Assembly (NCBI RefSeq): GCF_019457945.1
Contig: NZ_JAHZSU010000002.1
Coordinates: 186,001-250,000, forward strand
Source of the DNA: Ornithinimicrobium laminariae
GTDB lineage: Bacteria; Actinomycetota; Actinomycetes; Actinomycetales; Dermatophilaceae
Length of the DNA stretch: 64,000 nucleotides
Reading direction: 5' to 3'
Each line of letters opens with the position of its first letter. The first letter of the stretch is position 1. Shown here piece by piece: positions 18,376 through 27,359 of the stretch. Both the position numbers and the translations under genes were made by a program. The notes below the pieces were generated by a model. That model saw only the letters and a program-made list of their open reading frames with translations. It did no database searches and was not told where the DNA came from.

Positions 18376-20259
18376 TCAGAACGGCGGCGGGTCATCGGCC
18401 ATGGTTGGGGCTACGGCTCCGGCCGCGGTATTCGCCCGGCATGGCTTCGACGACACATTGCCGGACCGAAGCTCCGACACCAATCCCGATGGGCCGAGGC
18501 GAATCGCCCCACCTGGCGTGTGGTGCCTGAGCGAAATCAACTCGGCAGTGTCGGCATCGTCGGCTAGATCTGACATCGGCGTGATGGAACCTACCCGCCA
18601 CTGTTCAGCCAACGCGTAGTAAACGTCGTGGTCAGTCAGCAGGGTTTCGCACCCACCAGCGCCGACGACGCCTGGCCCTTGTCGGCCGCCGGGAGCGATC
18701 GACACTTCTGCAGGCGTAGACGAGCGGCTTGGCGCGAGCGCCCGATAGTCGAAGGGCCTAGTGACATACTTCTGGCCAAACAGCGTGGTCCACGTGACTC
18801 GTCGGTCTGGGTGCAACTCGCTCTGCCAGATGTTGAGCGTCTTGTTGTTGTGATGGAACGAGTGCTTCAACACCAGATTCGTTTCACTCGTCAGCCCACC
18901 ATCAGCATGCGGATGCTCATGATCCGGCTGGCAATGCCGGGCATCACGGACGCAACCAGGGCCTCGGCAGGTCCGATCAACCGCCCGTATCTGCGCCAAC
19001 ATCTCGGCATCCGGAACATACGATGCGGTCGACCGTTCGACGCACCTCCCATCGGCTGGGTCCGTGAGCAGCCGATGAATCGTTGCGCCCGGCGTCAGAG
19101 CTAGTTCGCGAGCGTGCTCCGCCGCGATCTCGCCAACCCCCGGAACGTAGGCCGTGGAGCCATCACCGATCAACGAGTCAAGAGGCACCGCAACCTCAAG
19201 CGCAATGGGTGCCGCGTGACGCCCCAACGCTGCGCGCACCAACTCGCCCGCTTCGGCGAGGCCATCATCCCCAATGCCCACACCCCCTGCGACGGGTTGG
19301 TCTGGAGAGGCCCCGCGATCTGGCAGAGCACCGTGGACGATCAGCGCGAGCGTCAAGTCCGAACGAATCTGGGAAATCGTGCGCGGATCGCCTGCAGCAC
19401 GGGCTTTGCGCGCGATTGTGTCCACCCTTAAGGCAGCAGCCGCCACGGAAGCGGCACCTCCGCCAACGGTCAGCACACCGACACCATCATCATCGATTAC
19501 CGCCGCAGCATCTCGCTCCGCCAATCGGTCATGGCGGCGTTTACGCACAGTCGCGGCCGAACCCTCAGCAGCCACAATCGACCGGCTGAGGCTTTGAGTG
19601 AACTCCGCGCGCGAAGTTCGCACAGGTTGCCCATCACCATCGACCCCTGGGCCGAAGACTTCGTCAGCCACCCGGGACGCTGACTCAACCGAAAGCGCGC
19701 GCACCTTGCGCCAAAAGCCCAACACTGCCCGAGAGTCATTCCAACCTCCGCGCAATGCACCATCGACTCGCTCAGCAATAGACCCGGGAGCCAACGCAAG
19801 GCCCACACGATCGTGGCAACTTTGAATGCCCCACCCCGCGAGAGCATTGAGCTCGGACGCCACCGCAGACTTGGAGCAAGCTCGCCACCGTTGGGCTTGA
19901 CTCGGACTCAGCTCAGCGACACTGGCCACCCCCAAATCGGGCAATAAAGCAGCACCCGCTTCAACCGTCATCGCACGCGCCGTCGACAGCAATTCAGCTT
20001 CGCACCACCGAGACATCACGACAGCCGCCTCTGCGCGCTCGGCGAGGCTTTGGCGCGTCGACAACCCGTCTGCTTCCGTCCTCGATCGTGACTCAACTGC
20101 GCCCGAAGGCAACGCCAGCCCAAGCCGCACCAAGTGCCTTGCTGCATCTGGATCAAACCCACACTCAACCAACGTCGAGTGAGCCTTTGCGAGCGATGTC
20201 GCAGACGGGCGTAGTTGAGTGCGACTACGACTGGCTTCTGTCGTCTCTGTGTTCCCCAT
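18376..20259 (-). CDS. DUF222 and HNH endonuclease domain protein (13E12 repeat family type)
   Basis: The 627-residue protein has a long helical DUF222 region and an HNH nuclease domain at about residues 431-475 (CRGPGC, then CQPDHEHPHADGG with the DH pair, TNLVLKHSFHH with Asn and His). The zinc/metal ligands look intact. A Pro/Gly-rich tail of about 150 residues follows. Actinobacterial genomes often carry several such genes, related to the mycobacterial REP13E12 elements; their role is unknown. I start at ATG 20259; an SOS-like box lies 38 bp upstream. No flanking repeats or mobile genes are visible. Confidence 0.88.
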   Translation of the reverse strand: MGNTETTEASRSRTQLRPSATSLAKAHSTLVECGFDPDAARHLVRLGLALPSGAVESRSRTEADGLSTRQSLAERAEAAVVMSRWCEAELLSTARAMTVEAGAALLPDLGVASVAELSPSQAQRWRACSKSAVASELNALAGWGIQSCHDRVGLALAPGSIAERVDGALRGGWNDSRAVLGFWRKVRALSVESASRVADEVFGPGVDGDGQPVRTSRAEFTQSLSRSIVAAEGSAATVRKRRHDRLAERDAAAVIDDDGVGVLTVGGGAASVAAAALRVDTIARKARAAGDPRTISQIRSDLTLALIVHGALPDRGASPDQPVAGGVGIGDDGLAEAGELVRAALGRHAAPIALEVAVPLDSLIGDGSTAYVPGVGEIAAEHARELALTPGATIHRLLTDPADGRCVERSTASYVPDAEMLAQIRAVDRTCRGPGCVRDARHCQPDHEHPHADGGLTSETNLVLKHSFHHNNKTLNIWQSELHPDRRVTWTTLFGQKYVTRPFDYRALAPSRSSTPAEVSIAPGGRQGPGVVGAGGCETLLTDHDVYYALAEQWRVGSITPMSDLADDADTAELISLRHHTPGGAIRLGPSGLVSELRSGNVSSKPCRANTAAGAVAPTMADDPPPF

Positions 20260-20297
20260 TGGTCGACCCCCAAGGTCCGTTTCCCTTAGACCTATTT

Positions 20298-20313
20298 TAG
20301 TACACATGTTCGA
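20298..20313 (-). promoter_or_regulatory. SOS-box-like site upstream of DUF222-HNH gene
   Basis: On the minus strand the site reads TCGAAC-ATGT-GTACTA. Against the actinobacterial LexA box TCGAAC-N4-GTTCGA the left half is perfect (6/6) and the right half matches 4/6. It is 38 bp from the nuclease ATG, a position where LexA could block transcription. Confidence 0.45.
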
Positions 20314-20318
20314 ACAAT

Positions 20319-20921
20319 TCAATGGCTCGGGCTGTTTAGCTCGACCTGCGAGACATCCTCAGCGGTCACATCGACATCCCAAACGACGTAGCCGTCCTCA
20401 GCCACCAGCTGCGCCATGTCGACGGTGCCGGGTGCGACCTCCAGGGCGGCAGCCGTCGCATCGGCTTCAGAGACTGTGGCCAGTTCAGTCAGTGGAGTGG
20501 CATCGGCTGGAACCTCAACGGTCCCGACGAGATCATCGTTGTCTTTGCCTTCGTCTTTGCCGTCATCATCGGCCTCCTGCTCCAAGATGCTGGCATCCCC
20601 AGCGTCAAGGGCCAATTCGGTGAGCACGCCGTCGGCTCCGCGGACTTCAACCTCCCAGATGACGAATCCGTCCTCCTCATCGAGCTCGATTTGGTCGACG
20701 GTGCCCGGCGCAGCGTCCAGTGCCGCCTTGCTTGCGTCAGCCTCACTCACAGTGGCCACATCAGCCAGTGGCGTGGCATCCGTGGGGGCACCGACAGTGC
20801 CGGTGAGGTCAAAGTCCCCGCCCCCACCAACGGCAACCGCAGCAGCCGTGCCTCCGCCGGCCAGCACCATAACCGCCAACCCAGCGGCCGCCATACTCTT
20901 CTTTGTTCGCTTGATCTTCAT
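20319..20921 (-). CDS. Secreted protein with two PepSY domains
   Basis: The 200-residue protein has a basic N-terminus (KIKRTKK) and a hydrophobic signal segment (residues 9-32), so it is exported or membrane-anchored. Two PepSY-like repeats follow, each beginning with TPLxxxATVSEADA and containing AALxxAPGTV and a D/E-rich strand ending in VWEVEV or VWDVDV. An acidic linker (EADDDGKDEGKDNDD) joins them. PepSY proteins often act with two-component systems or as inhibitors of extracellular peptidases; none of those partners is adjacent. The upstream region holds repeated CTCAG boxes. Confidence 0.82.
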   Translation of the reverse strand: MKIKRTKKSMAAAGLAVMVLAGGGTAAAVAVGGGGDFDLTGTVGAPTDATPLADVATVSEADASKAALDAAPGTVDQIELDEEDGFVIWEVEVRGADGVLTELALDAGDASILEQEADDDGKDEGKDNDDLVGTVEVPADATPLTELATVSEADATAAALEVAPGTVDMAQLVAEDGYVVWDVDVTAEDVSQVELNSPSH

Positions 20922-20987
20922 CAGAATCCGCTTCCTCTCAGTCGGAAAGGCTGGTCTGCCCTTCGCTCTGATGACAACTCTGCCGGG

Positions 20988-21029
20988 GTGGCGCTGAGGG
21001 GAACCTGAGACGACTGAGAGGTCTCTCAG
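20988..21029 (-). promoter_or_regulatory. CTCAG repeats and palindrome upstream of the PepSY gene
   Basis: A perfect palindrome CTGAGAG-GT-CTCTCAG spans 21014-21029. On the minus strand CTCAG is then repeated at spacings of about 9 and 11 bp, the kind of direct repeat OmpR-type regulators bind. It is 67 bp or more upstream of the PepSY start. Function is inferred. Confidence 0.35.
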
Positions 21030-21035
21030 GAAGGG

Positions 21036-21941
21036 CTATTCAACACCGACGTAACGCGAGGAGCTGCTGCCATAAAGGCCCGGCCCGTCGATGCGCAACG
21101 ACTGCAACTGAGCGCGCGTGACAGCGAGCGCATCACGCATCAGGTCTTCACTTTGATCGAAGTCCAGCGGCGAGACCTGGCGGCCAGCAGGGGTGTTGAG
21201 ATACACCACCGGAACGTCATCCACGACACCGGCGAGCGCGGTCTCAATTTGTTGGTGCTGCTGCACCCGATTAACCCGAGTGAGAAGGCCTTCGACCGCG
21301 GTCAGCGAGAGCGCCGGGGTCGGGATGGTGCAGTCAAGCACCACGATCGACTTGGCGCCCCGATCATGGGCCTCCTTGATCGGGACATTCGCCAAGATGC
21401 CGCCATCAACCAGTAGGTATTCATCAATCACTACCGGCGGGAAAATGCCAGGGATCGCACAACTCGCCAACAGTGCAGGCACTAGCGGCCCCTCCTCTGC
21501 GACGTGCACCCGAGATGACTTCAAGTCGGCGGTCACAGCGCCAAAGGGCACCGGCAACTCAGCGAAAGTGGTCGCTGTTAGCGCTGCAGTCGCCGCCGCA
21601 GCGACCCCGTCAGCACCGACCAGGCTGGTCTTTGTCGAGCTGTATTGCCGCAAGATGTGCAGCACGTTGGAGTCAAAGATGTCGCCGCGCTCAACCATCA
21701 TCCAGGCCTGTCGCAATCTTTGCGGCGCAGTGTCGACATCCTCACTCAACAGAGCCCCGTTCAACGACCCAACCGAGGTCCCCAAGATGAGATCTGGCCG
21801 GACACCTGCCTCAGCCAATGCCTCCAGCATCCCCACGTGGACCGCACCCAAACTGGCACCGCCACCCAGGACATACCCAATGGGCTGAGGCAGGTCGCTG
21901 ATTGCGTAGCCGGACGAGTCGCTGGCCTGGGTCTGGGTCAT
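21036..21941 (-). CDS. Patatin-like phospholipase
   Basis: The 301-residue protein has the oxyanion GGGASLG at 26-32, the nucleophile elbow GTSVGS at 54-59 (Ser56) and the catalytic DGG at 179-181 (LLVDGGILANVP). The Ser-Asp dyad is therefore complete. There is no signal peptide, as in bacterial RssA/YlbK-type members that act on phospholipid or acyl esters in the cell. Its neighbours do not form an obvious pathway with it. Confidence 0.92.
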   Translation of the reverse strand: MTQTQASDSSGYAISDLPQPIGYVLGGGASLGAVHVGMLEALAEAGVRPDLILGTSVGSLNGALLSEDVDTAPQRLRQAWMMVERGDIFDSNVLHILRQYSSTKTSLVGADGVAAAATAALTATTFAELPVPFGAVTADLKSSRVHVAEEGPLVPALLASCAIPGIFPPVVIDEYLLVDGGILANVPIKEAHDRGAKSIVVLDCTIPTPALSLTAVEGLLTRVNRVQQHQQIETALAGVVDDVPVVYLNTPAGRQVSPLDFDQSEDLMRDALAVTRAQLQSLRIDGPGLYGSSSSRYVGVE

Positions 21942-21975
21942 GCGAAAACTATGCCCTATCCCGGCACCCTTGCGG

Positions 21976-22698
21976 CTAACGGTTCCCCGAGACCCCCTTC
22001 ATGAAGGCCAGTGTTTCGCTGGTGATCACTTCACGCGCTGCATCGTGGCTGATCTGCGGTGTCCCGTCGCCAGATTGGTCACCATAGTCACCGAAGAAGG
22101 CGTGAACCGCCCCCTCAATCTCCAGGTATGCCGTGTCGACCAGAAGATCACTGGCTGCGGTTTCAGTTTTGGCCGGGGTAGCTAACCCGTACTGCTCCGC
22201 TGGAATCGACAAGACGGGGTGCTCAAAGTCGGACATGTCGCCCGCTGGATAAGACGCGTAGAAGAGCAATCCGGCCACCTGGCCGGGCTGGGCCTCGTCG
22301 GCATACGCGCGAGCATCAACCTTGGCCCCAGGCTGGAAAAAGCGGTCCACCTTTTGATCATCACCCGATGAGCGCAACATAATTTCGGTTGGCCACTCGG
22401 TCACTTGAACAGAATCGCTCGATGCCATTGCCGACACCGCGGGCTCTTCAGCAGTGAGTGGTCGCAGCCACGCCATCAGCCCGAGCCAGCCAATGAGCGC
22501 AGCCATGCCGACCCAGCGCAACACCAGTCGCAAACCGGTCTGGTCGGCGACCCTGCGTCGAGACCGGTACAGGCCAAAAGCGCAGGCCAGAGCCGTAGCC
22601 AACAACAAGAAGCCATACAGCGGATGCCCGTGCCACACGCCAGCCCACTCGGCCACCCACACGCCGGCCACGACGAGTAGGCCGCTGATCGCGACCAA
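21976..22698 (-). pseudogene. Alpha/beta hydrolase remnant missing its catalytic core
   Basis: The 240-residue frame has two or three N-terminal hydrophobic segments, then elements of the Abhydrolase_5-type family: PGAKVDARAYA, LLFYASYPAGD, VLSIPAEQYGLAT and IEGAVHAFFGDYG-GDGTP. In intact members, as I recall them, about 75-80 residues separate the PG(G)xVxxxxYA element from the ASYPA strand, and hold the nucleophile motif GGHSLGG. Here only about 9 residues separate them, so the nucleophile is lost; the usual catalytic Asp of the SNDGLAT-type motif is also replaced (EQYGLAT), while the His is kept. The frame is open, the start is a TTG, and no good ribosome binding site is seen. It may be a decayed gene or a protein with a new, non-catalytic role. 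Confidence 0.65.
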
Positions 22699-22750
22699 GC
22701 AAGGACATGCCGCTGGTGTTGCCCCGACGACAACTGGCTAAAGTCCCAGT

Positions 22751-23893
22751 ATGGCTGTGCAACGAGTGCTCCCCACCGAAGAAGCTGAGGACCTGATCGA
22801 ACTGGTCCGCGACATCGTGGCGGAGCAGTTGCTCCCCCAGGTCGACGCGGCCGAAGCCGAAGGGCGATTCCCGCGAGAGGTTTTCGCGATGCTGGGCGAA
22901 ACCGGGCTGCTCACACTGCCCTGGCCCGAAGAGATGGGTGGCGGCGGACAGCCGTATGAGGTCTACCTCCAGGTGCTCGAAGAGATTGCCTATGGTTGGA
23001 CCTCAGTCGCCGTAGGGGTCTCTGTGCACTCCCTGACCTGCTTCCCGCTGGCCACCTATGGCGCCGCCGAGCAGCAAGAGAAGTACCTGCCTGCGATGAT
23101 GAGCGGCTCGCAACTAGGCGCCTATTGCCTGTCCGAGCCACAGGCCGGCTCCGACGTTGCAGCCATTCGCACCAAGGCCACCCCCACAGACGATGGGTAT
23201 GCGCTGACCGGCAACAAGGCCTGGATCAGTCACGCTGGGCACGCCGACTTCTACACGACCTTCGCCCGCACCAGCGACGACAAGGGCAAGGGGCTGTCCT
23301 GCTTCCTGGTCCCCTCCGACGCCGATGGCTTGACCTTCGCTGAGCCCGAAAAGAAGATGGGCCTGCACTGCGACCCGGTCGCCGAAGTCCTCTATGACAA
23401 TGTCGCCGTCGACGAAGACCGCCTGATCGGCAAGCCCGGACAGGGCATGGCCATCGCCCTTGCTGCCCTTGATGCTGGGCGCCTGGGCATCGCTGCCGTC
23501 GCGGTCGGCCTAGCCCAACGAGCCCTCGACGTCGCCTCGCAGTATGCGGGTGAGCGCGAGCAATTCGGCAAGCCGATTATTGCCAACCAGGGCCTGGCGT
23601 TCTTGCTGGCCGACATGGCTGCTGCCGTGGGCTCAGCCCGCGCCGCCTACCTGCACGCCGCACGCCTGAAGGACGCGGGCAAACCGCATACCTTGGAGGC
23701 CTCGATCGCCAAGCTCACGGCAACCGACGCGGCCATGAAGGTCACCACGGATGCAGTCCAGGTGCTCGGCGGTTATGGCTACACGATGGACTTCCCAGTC
23801 GAGCGCTTTATGCGCGAAGCCAAGGTCACCCAGATCTTTGAAGGCACGAACCAAATCCAGCGACTGGTCATCTCGCGCCAGTTGACGTCCTAA
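22751..23893 (+). CDS. Acyl-CoA dehydrogenase
   Basis: The 380-residue flavoenzyme has the family signatures YCLSEPQAGSD (FAD/substrate), GNKAWISHA, EREQFGKPI, and QVLGGYGYTMDFPVERFMRE followed by IFEGTNQIQ with the catalytic Glu. It introduces a C2-C3 double bond into an acyl-CoA; the sequence suggests a short- or branched-chain type. The SDR gene follows after 15 bp with AGGAGG, so the two likely act in one beta-oxidation-like route (for example, branched amino acid breakdown). Confidence 0.95.
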   Translation: MAVQRVLPTEEAEDLIELVRDIVAEQLLPQVDAAEAEGRFPREVFAMLGETGLLTLPWPEEMGGGGQPYEVYLQVLEEIAYGWTSVAVGVSVHSLTCFPLATYGAAEQQEKYLPAMMSGSQLGAYCLSEPQAGSDVAAIRTKATPTDDGYALTGNKAWISHAGHADFYTTFARTSDDKGKGLSCFLVPSDADGLTFAEPEKKMGLHCDPVAEVLYDNVAVDEDRLIGKPGQGMAIALAALDAGRLGIAAVAVGLAQRALDVASQYAGEREQFGKPIIANQGLAFLLADMAAAVGSARAAYLHAARLKDAGKPHTLEASIAKLTATDAAMKVTTDAVQVLGGYGYTMDFPVERFMREAKVTQIFEGTNQIQRLVISRQLTS

Positions 23894-23908
23894 ACCTCAG
23901 GAGGATCA

Positions 23909-24682
23909 ATGGAGATCACCGACAACACCGTCGCCCTCATCACCGGCGGAGCCAGCGGACTTGGCGAAGCCACCGCCCGACGCCTGCTCGCTGATGGGGC
24001 CAAGGTCGTTCTGGTCGACCTTGCAGGCGGCCGCGGCGAAGCACTAGCCGAGGAGTTGGGCGACAAGGCGGCCTTTGCGCCCGCCGATGTCCGCGACGAA
24101 GACCAGGTGCGCGCTGCTATCGAAACCGCTGCTGGCCTGGGCGAACTGCGGGTTGTCGTCAACTGCGCCGGTGTCGCCACCCCCGGCCGGATCATCTCCA
24201 AGCGCGGCACCTTGGGCCTGGATGACTACCGCAATGTCATCGAGATCAACCTGATCGGCACCTTTAACGTGCTGCGTTTGGCCGCCGAGCACATGCTGAC
24301 CTTGGAGCCACTGGCTGGCGAGCACGCTGACCGCGGCGTCATCATCATGACCGCCTCCGTAGCCGCCTTTGATGGCCAAATTGGTCAGGCCGCGTATGCC
24401 TCGAGCAAGGCTGGCGTTGCTGGCCTCACCCTGACCGCGGCCCGCGACCTGGCGGACAAGGCCATTCGCGTGATGACGATAGCGCCCGGTGTCTTTGAGA
24501 CGCCCATGATGGCTGGCCTGCCGGGCGAAGTAAAGGACTCCCTCGAAGCGCTTGTGCCGCACCCCTCGCGCTTGGGCAAGCCGGTGGAGTATGCGTCGCT
24601 CGCCGCACACATTGTCGAAAACCCCCTGCTCAACGGTGAAGTGATCCGACTAGACGGCGCCCTGCGGATGCCCCCGCGCTGA
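23909..24682 (+). CDS. SDR 3-hydroxyacyl-CoA dehydrogenase, type II (HSD17B10-like)
   Basis: The 257-residue SDR has the cofactor motif TGGASGLG near residue 13, NCAG, catalytic Ser (TASVAAF) and YASSK. The pattern [17 protein letters not shown] and TPMMAGLP is typical of 3-hydroxy-2-methylbutyryl-CoA dehydrogenases. The enzyme oxidises a 3-hydroxyacyl-CoA with NAD+. CTCAGGAGGATCA precedes the ATG. It follows the acyl-CoA dehydrogenase directly, which supports a shared route. Confidence 0.92.
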   Translation: MEITDNTVALITGGASGLGEATARRLLADGAKVVLVDLAGGRGEALAEELGDKAAFAPADVRDEDQVRAAIETAAGLGELRVVVNCAGVATPGRIISKRGTLGLDDYRNVIEINLIGTFNVLRLAAEHMLTLEPLAGEHADRGVIIMTASVAAFDGQIGQAAYASSKAGVAGLTLTAARDLADKAIRVMTIAPGVFETPMMAGLPGEVKDSLEALVPHPSRLGKPVEYASLAAHIVENPLLNGEVIRLDGALRMPPR

Positions 24683-24708
24683 TCCCACCACAGCGCCAAC
24701 AATCGGCT

Positions 24709-24747
24709 GAACCCGGTTGAGAAGCATCTAGCTTCTCAACCGGGTTC
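24709..24747. terminator. Perfect 17-bp hairpin terminator
   Basis: Arms 24709-24725 and 24731-24747 are perfectly complementary with a 5-nt loop. The hairpin lies between the convergent SDR and sulfatase genes and should stop both transcripts. Confidence 0.9.
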
Positions 24748-24755
24748 ATCGGTTT

Positions 24756-26195
24756 CTAGTTGCCTACCAGGACCGGCTGGCTCGAGTGCGGCTTATCCCC
24801 CACCCGCTCTTGCTCGGCCCACATGTCCCGCTTAAGCGACTCGCGGATCGCCAGGTAGTCCGGCTCGTCATACACGTTGCGCAGTTCGTTCGGATCCGTC
24901 TGCAGGTCAAACAACTCCCACTCGGCCGGGTAGACGTAGGGCCCCGTGCCTGGGAGCCCTAGCCCGTCGTTGTAGTAGTAGATCAACTTGTAGCGCTCTG
25001 ACCGGTAGCCATAGTGCGCCGGAGCCTTGTGGAAGGTGTCGTCGTGCTCCCAATAGCGGTAGTACATCCCCGCTGGTCGCGGCTGCGTTGCCTCCCCGCG
25101 GATATCGGCCCAGAAGCTGTGGCCCTGCATCCGTGGGTGTGCTTCCACGCCAGCCGCATCGAGCAGAGTTTGCGCGAAGTCTACGTTCGTGACGATGCCG
25201 TCAAAGGTCTGACCGCCAGCCAGCCCGTTCGGATAGCTGAGCAGCAGCGGCATCCGGAGCGACTCTTCATACATAAAGCGCTTGTCGAACCAGCCGTGCT
25301 CGCCAAGGAAGAAGCCCTGGTCCGAGACATACATCAGCATGGTGTCGTCAAAGTCGCCGCGAGCACGCAGCCAATCGGTCACTCGCCCCACATTGTCATC
25401 GACGCTGGCCACGCAGGCGAGGTAATCCTCCATGTAGCGCTGGTATTTCCACAACGACAACTCGTCGTAGGTCAGGCTAGCTGGCGGCTCCTGCTTGAGG
25501 TCGTCCATATTGAGGTTTTCGGTCAGACGCATCAGCGCCCGACGCATCGAGGATGACCGCGTTGAATAATCATCGTCGAACGTCTCCGGCACTGGGATCT
25601 TGTCGGTGAACAGTGCCGCGTGCTCGGGCTTGGGCTCCCAAGGTCGGTGCGGAGCCTTGTGATAAATCAGCACACACCACGGGTCGTCGCCCTCAAGACC
25701 ATCGACCCAGGACATCGCCAGATCCGTGATGATGTCGGTCGCATAGCCCTCGACGGTCCGTTCACCATCCTCCGAGAGGAACAGCGGGTCCCAATATTCG
25801 CCTTGTCCATCGTGGCCAACCAACACATCCCAGTAGTCGAAGCCCTGCGGGTTGTGCCCTTCACCCTCCCCCATGTGCCATTTGCCGACCATCGCGGTGC
25901 GGTATCCGGCTTCACGCAGCTGGGTGATGAAGGTTGGTTGCGCCGCATCGATCGGCGTGACCAAGGTGGTGACACCGTTGATGTGGCTGTAAGTGCCGGT
26001 GAGGATCGAGGCGCGGCTCGGTGAGCACAACGCGTTGGTGACAAAGCAGTTCTCGAAACGCCAACCCTCCTGGCCAATCTCATCGATACGGGGGGTCGCG
26101 TTGTACGGGGAGCCATATGCACCAATGGCTTGGGAGGCGTGATCATCGGTCAGGATCATCACGATGTTGGGGCGACGCTTTGCAGATTCAGTCAT
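24756..26195 (-). CDS. Cytoplasmic type I sulfatase
   Basis: The 479-residue enzyme has the metal-binding LTDDH at 16-19 and the sulfatase signature CSPSRASILTG at 57-67, where Cys57 must be turned into formylglycine. Other conserved pieces are MVGKWHMGEGE, IYHKAPHRPWEP, SDQGFFLGEHGWFDKR. There is no signal peptide, so it should act inside the cell on a substrate that is first imported. It is the last gene of the ROK-ABC-sulfatase cluster. The substrate may be a sulfated sugar or sulfate ester; no formylglycine-generating enzyme gene is in the window. Confidence 0.92.
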   Translation of the reverse strand: MTESAKRRPNIVMILTDDHASQAIGAYGSPYNATPRIDEIGQEGWRFENCFVTNALCSPSRASILTGTYSHINGVTTLVTPIDAAQPTFITQLREAGYRTAMVGKWHMGEGEGHNPQGFDYWDVLVGHDGQGEYWDPLFLSEDGERTVEGYATDIITDLAMSWVDGLEGDDPWCVLIYHKAPHRPWEPKPEHAALFTDKIPVPETFDDDYSTRSSSMRRALMRLTENLNMDDLKQEPPASLTYDELSLWKYQRYMEDYLACVASVDDNVGRVTDWLRARGDFDDTMLMYVSDQGFFLGEHGWFDKRFMYEESLRMPLLLSYPNGLAGGQTFDGIVTNVDFAQTLLDAAGVEAHPRMQGHSFWADIRGEATQPRPAGMYYRYWEHDDTFHKAPAHYGYRSERYKLIYYYNDGLGLPGTGPYVYPAEWELFDLQTDPNELRNVYDEPDYLAIRESLKRDMWAEQERVGDKPHSSQPVLVGN

Positions 26196-26231
26196 TACAC
26201 CCAGCTTTCGTCCGGAGGGGCTCAGTCAAAG

Positions 26232-26276
26232 CCTCGATGCGGCCCGCGCAGCGGTGCGACGCGAGCCGCATCGAGG
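26232..26276 (-). terminator. Intercistronic hairpin between binding-protein gene and sulfatase gene
   Basis: A perfect 12-bp stem (26232-26243 with 26265-26276) and a GC-rich inner loop lie after the stop of the binding-protein gene and before the sulfatase. It could partly end transcription or protect the upstream mRNA, giving more importer than sulfatase. Confidence 0.6.
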
Positions 26277-26291
26277 TAAAGCAGGGGTTGA

Positions 26292-27305
26292 CTATTCGCC
26301 AGCCTGGATGAACAGGTCGCCTGCATAGAAGGAGTTCGGGTCGACCTTCTCGTCGATCTTTTCGGCCTCAACGAAGTAGTCCTGCATGCCGTTCAACCAA
26401 GACTCCACGGAACCGTCTTCGGTCAGCTCGTCGACCTCTTCTGCCGACAGTGCGCGGACCATGCCGGAGTCTTCGGTGACAGCCTCCACCGGTTGGTTGG
26501 TGTAGTCCGCAGTCAGCTGGATGGTCTCTTCCATGTTGGCGGCGCGGAACTCCATGGCGTCACGAAGCGCACCGAGAACACGGTCGGTCATCTCGGGGTC
26601 ATCAGCAACAACGTCATTGCCTGCGACGAAGGCGTTCGGGAAGGCAACGGTGTCTTCGAAATCGCTGTTCTGCGCAAGCTCGACCATGTCCGGCACCTGC
26701 TCGCTGACGGTGGCCAGCGCTGGGTACCAGAAGCCAGCGGCGTCAACTTGGCCCGAAGACATAGCTGCGACGATGGCTGACGGCTCCATCGGAACAAGCT
26801 CAATGTCGTCCTTGGCCATGCCGGCGTCTTCGAGAGCCAGGGTCAGGATCATGTCGCCAGAGGTGCCAACCGGCACGGCAACAGTCTTGCCACGAAGGTC
26901 ATCCATCGAGTTGATGCCGGGCTGGGCCACGACGCGGTCGTTCTGACCGAGCGCGTTCATCGCAACGAGCTGGGCCTGACCGCTGGCGGGCAGCCAGAAG
27001 GCGCCGGGGCCGATGTTGCCGAAGTCCAAGTCGCCAGTGCCGAGTGCCTGAATCTGGAGTGGGCCGTTGGTGAACACCTGAGTGTTGACGTCGACGCCGT
27101 GGGCTTCCCAGTAGCCCTCAGACTCGGCGACGGCCAGCAGGCTGGCGCCGTTGAAGTCGGGGATGTAGCCGAAGTTGACCTCGAGCATTTCCTGGCCGTC
27201 GGCCGAGGACTCCGAACTGGAGTCGTCGCTAGAGCAAGCTGCAGCGGTGATGGCGAGCGTGGCGCTGAGGGCGACGGCGCTGAGCAAACGGTTCTTGCGT
27301 GTCAT
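26292..27305 (-). CDS. NitT/TauT-type ABC binding lipoprotein
   Basis: The 337-residue protein has a lipoprotein signal with Cys24 (lipobox TAAAC), then an NMT1/SsuA-like fold: VNFGYIPDFNGASLLAVAES, EAHGVDVNTQ, LGTGDLDFGNIGPG, LRGKTVAVPVGTSGD and AAMSSGQVDAAGFWYP. This family binds sulfonates, taurine, nitrate or similar small anions. Permease and ATPase lie directly upstream on the same strand. With a sulfatase downstream, a sulfonate or sulfate ester is the most likely ligand, but this is inference. Confidence 0.92.
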   Translation of the reverse strand: MTRKNRLLSAVALSATLAITAAACSSDDSSSESSADGQEMLEVNFGYIPDFNGASLLAVAESEGYWEAHGVDVNTQVFTNGPLQIQALGTGDLDFGNIGPGAFWLPASGQAQLVAMNALGQNDRVVAQPGINSMDDLRGKTVAVPVGTSGDMILTLALEDAGMAKDDIELVPMEPSAIVAAMSSGQVDAAGFWYPALATVSEQVPDMVELAQNSDFEDTVAFPNAFVAGNDVVADDPEMTDRVLGALRDAMEFRAANMEETIQLTADYTNQPVEAVTEDSGMVRALSAEEVDELTEDGSVESWLNGMQDYFVEAEKIDEKVDPNSFYAGDLFIQAGE

Positions 27306-27359
27306 GGGATTTCCTTCGGTATGAGGTGGTGAGGGATGAGGTGGTGTAGGGAGGGGTGA

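Noticed and set aside
20306..20315. Palindrome TGTTCGAACA as a LexA box
   Set aside because: The halves are in the wrong order for GAAC-N4-GTTC; the site at 20298-20313 fits better.
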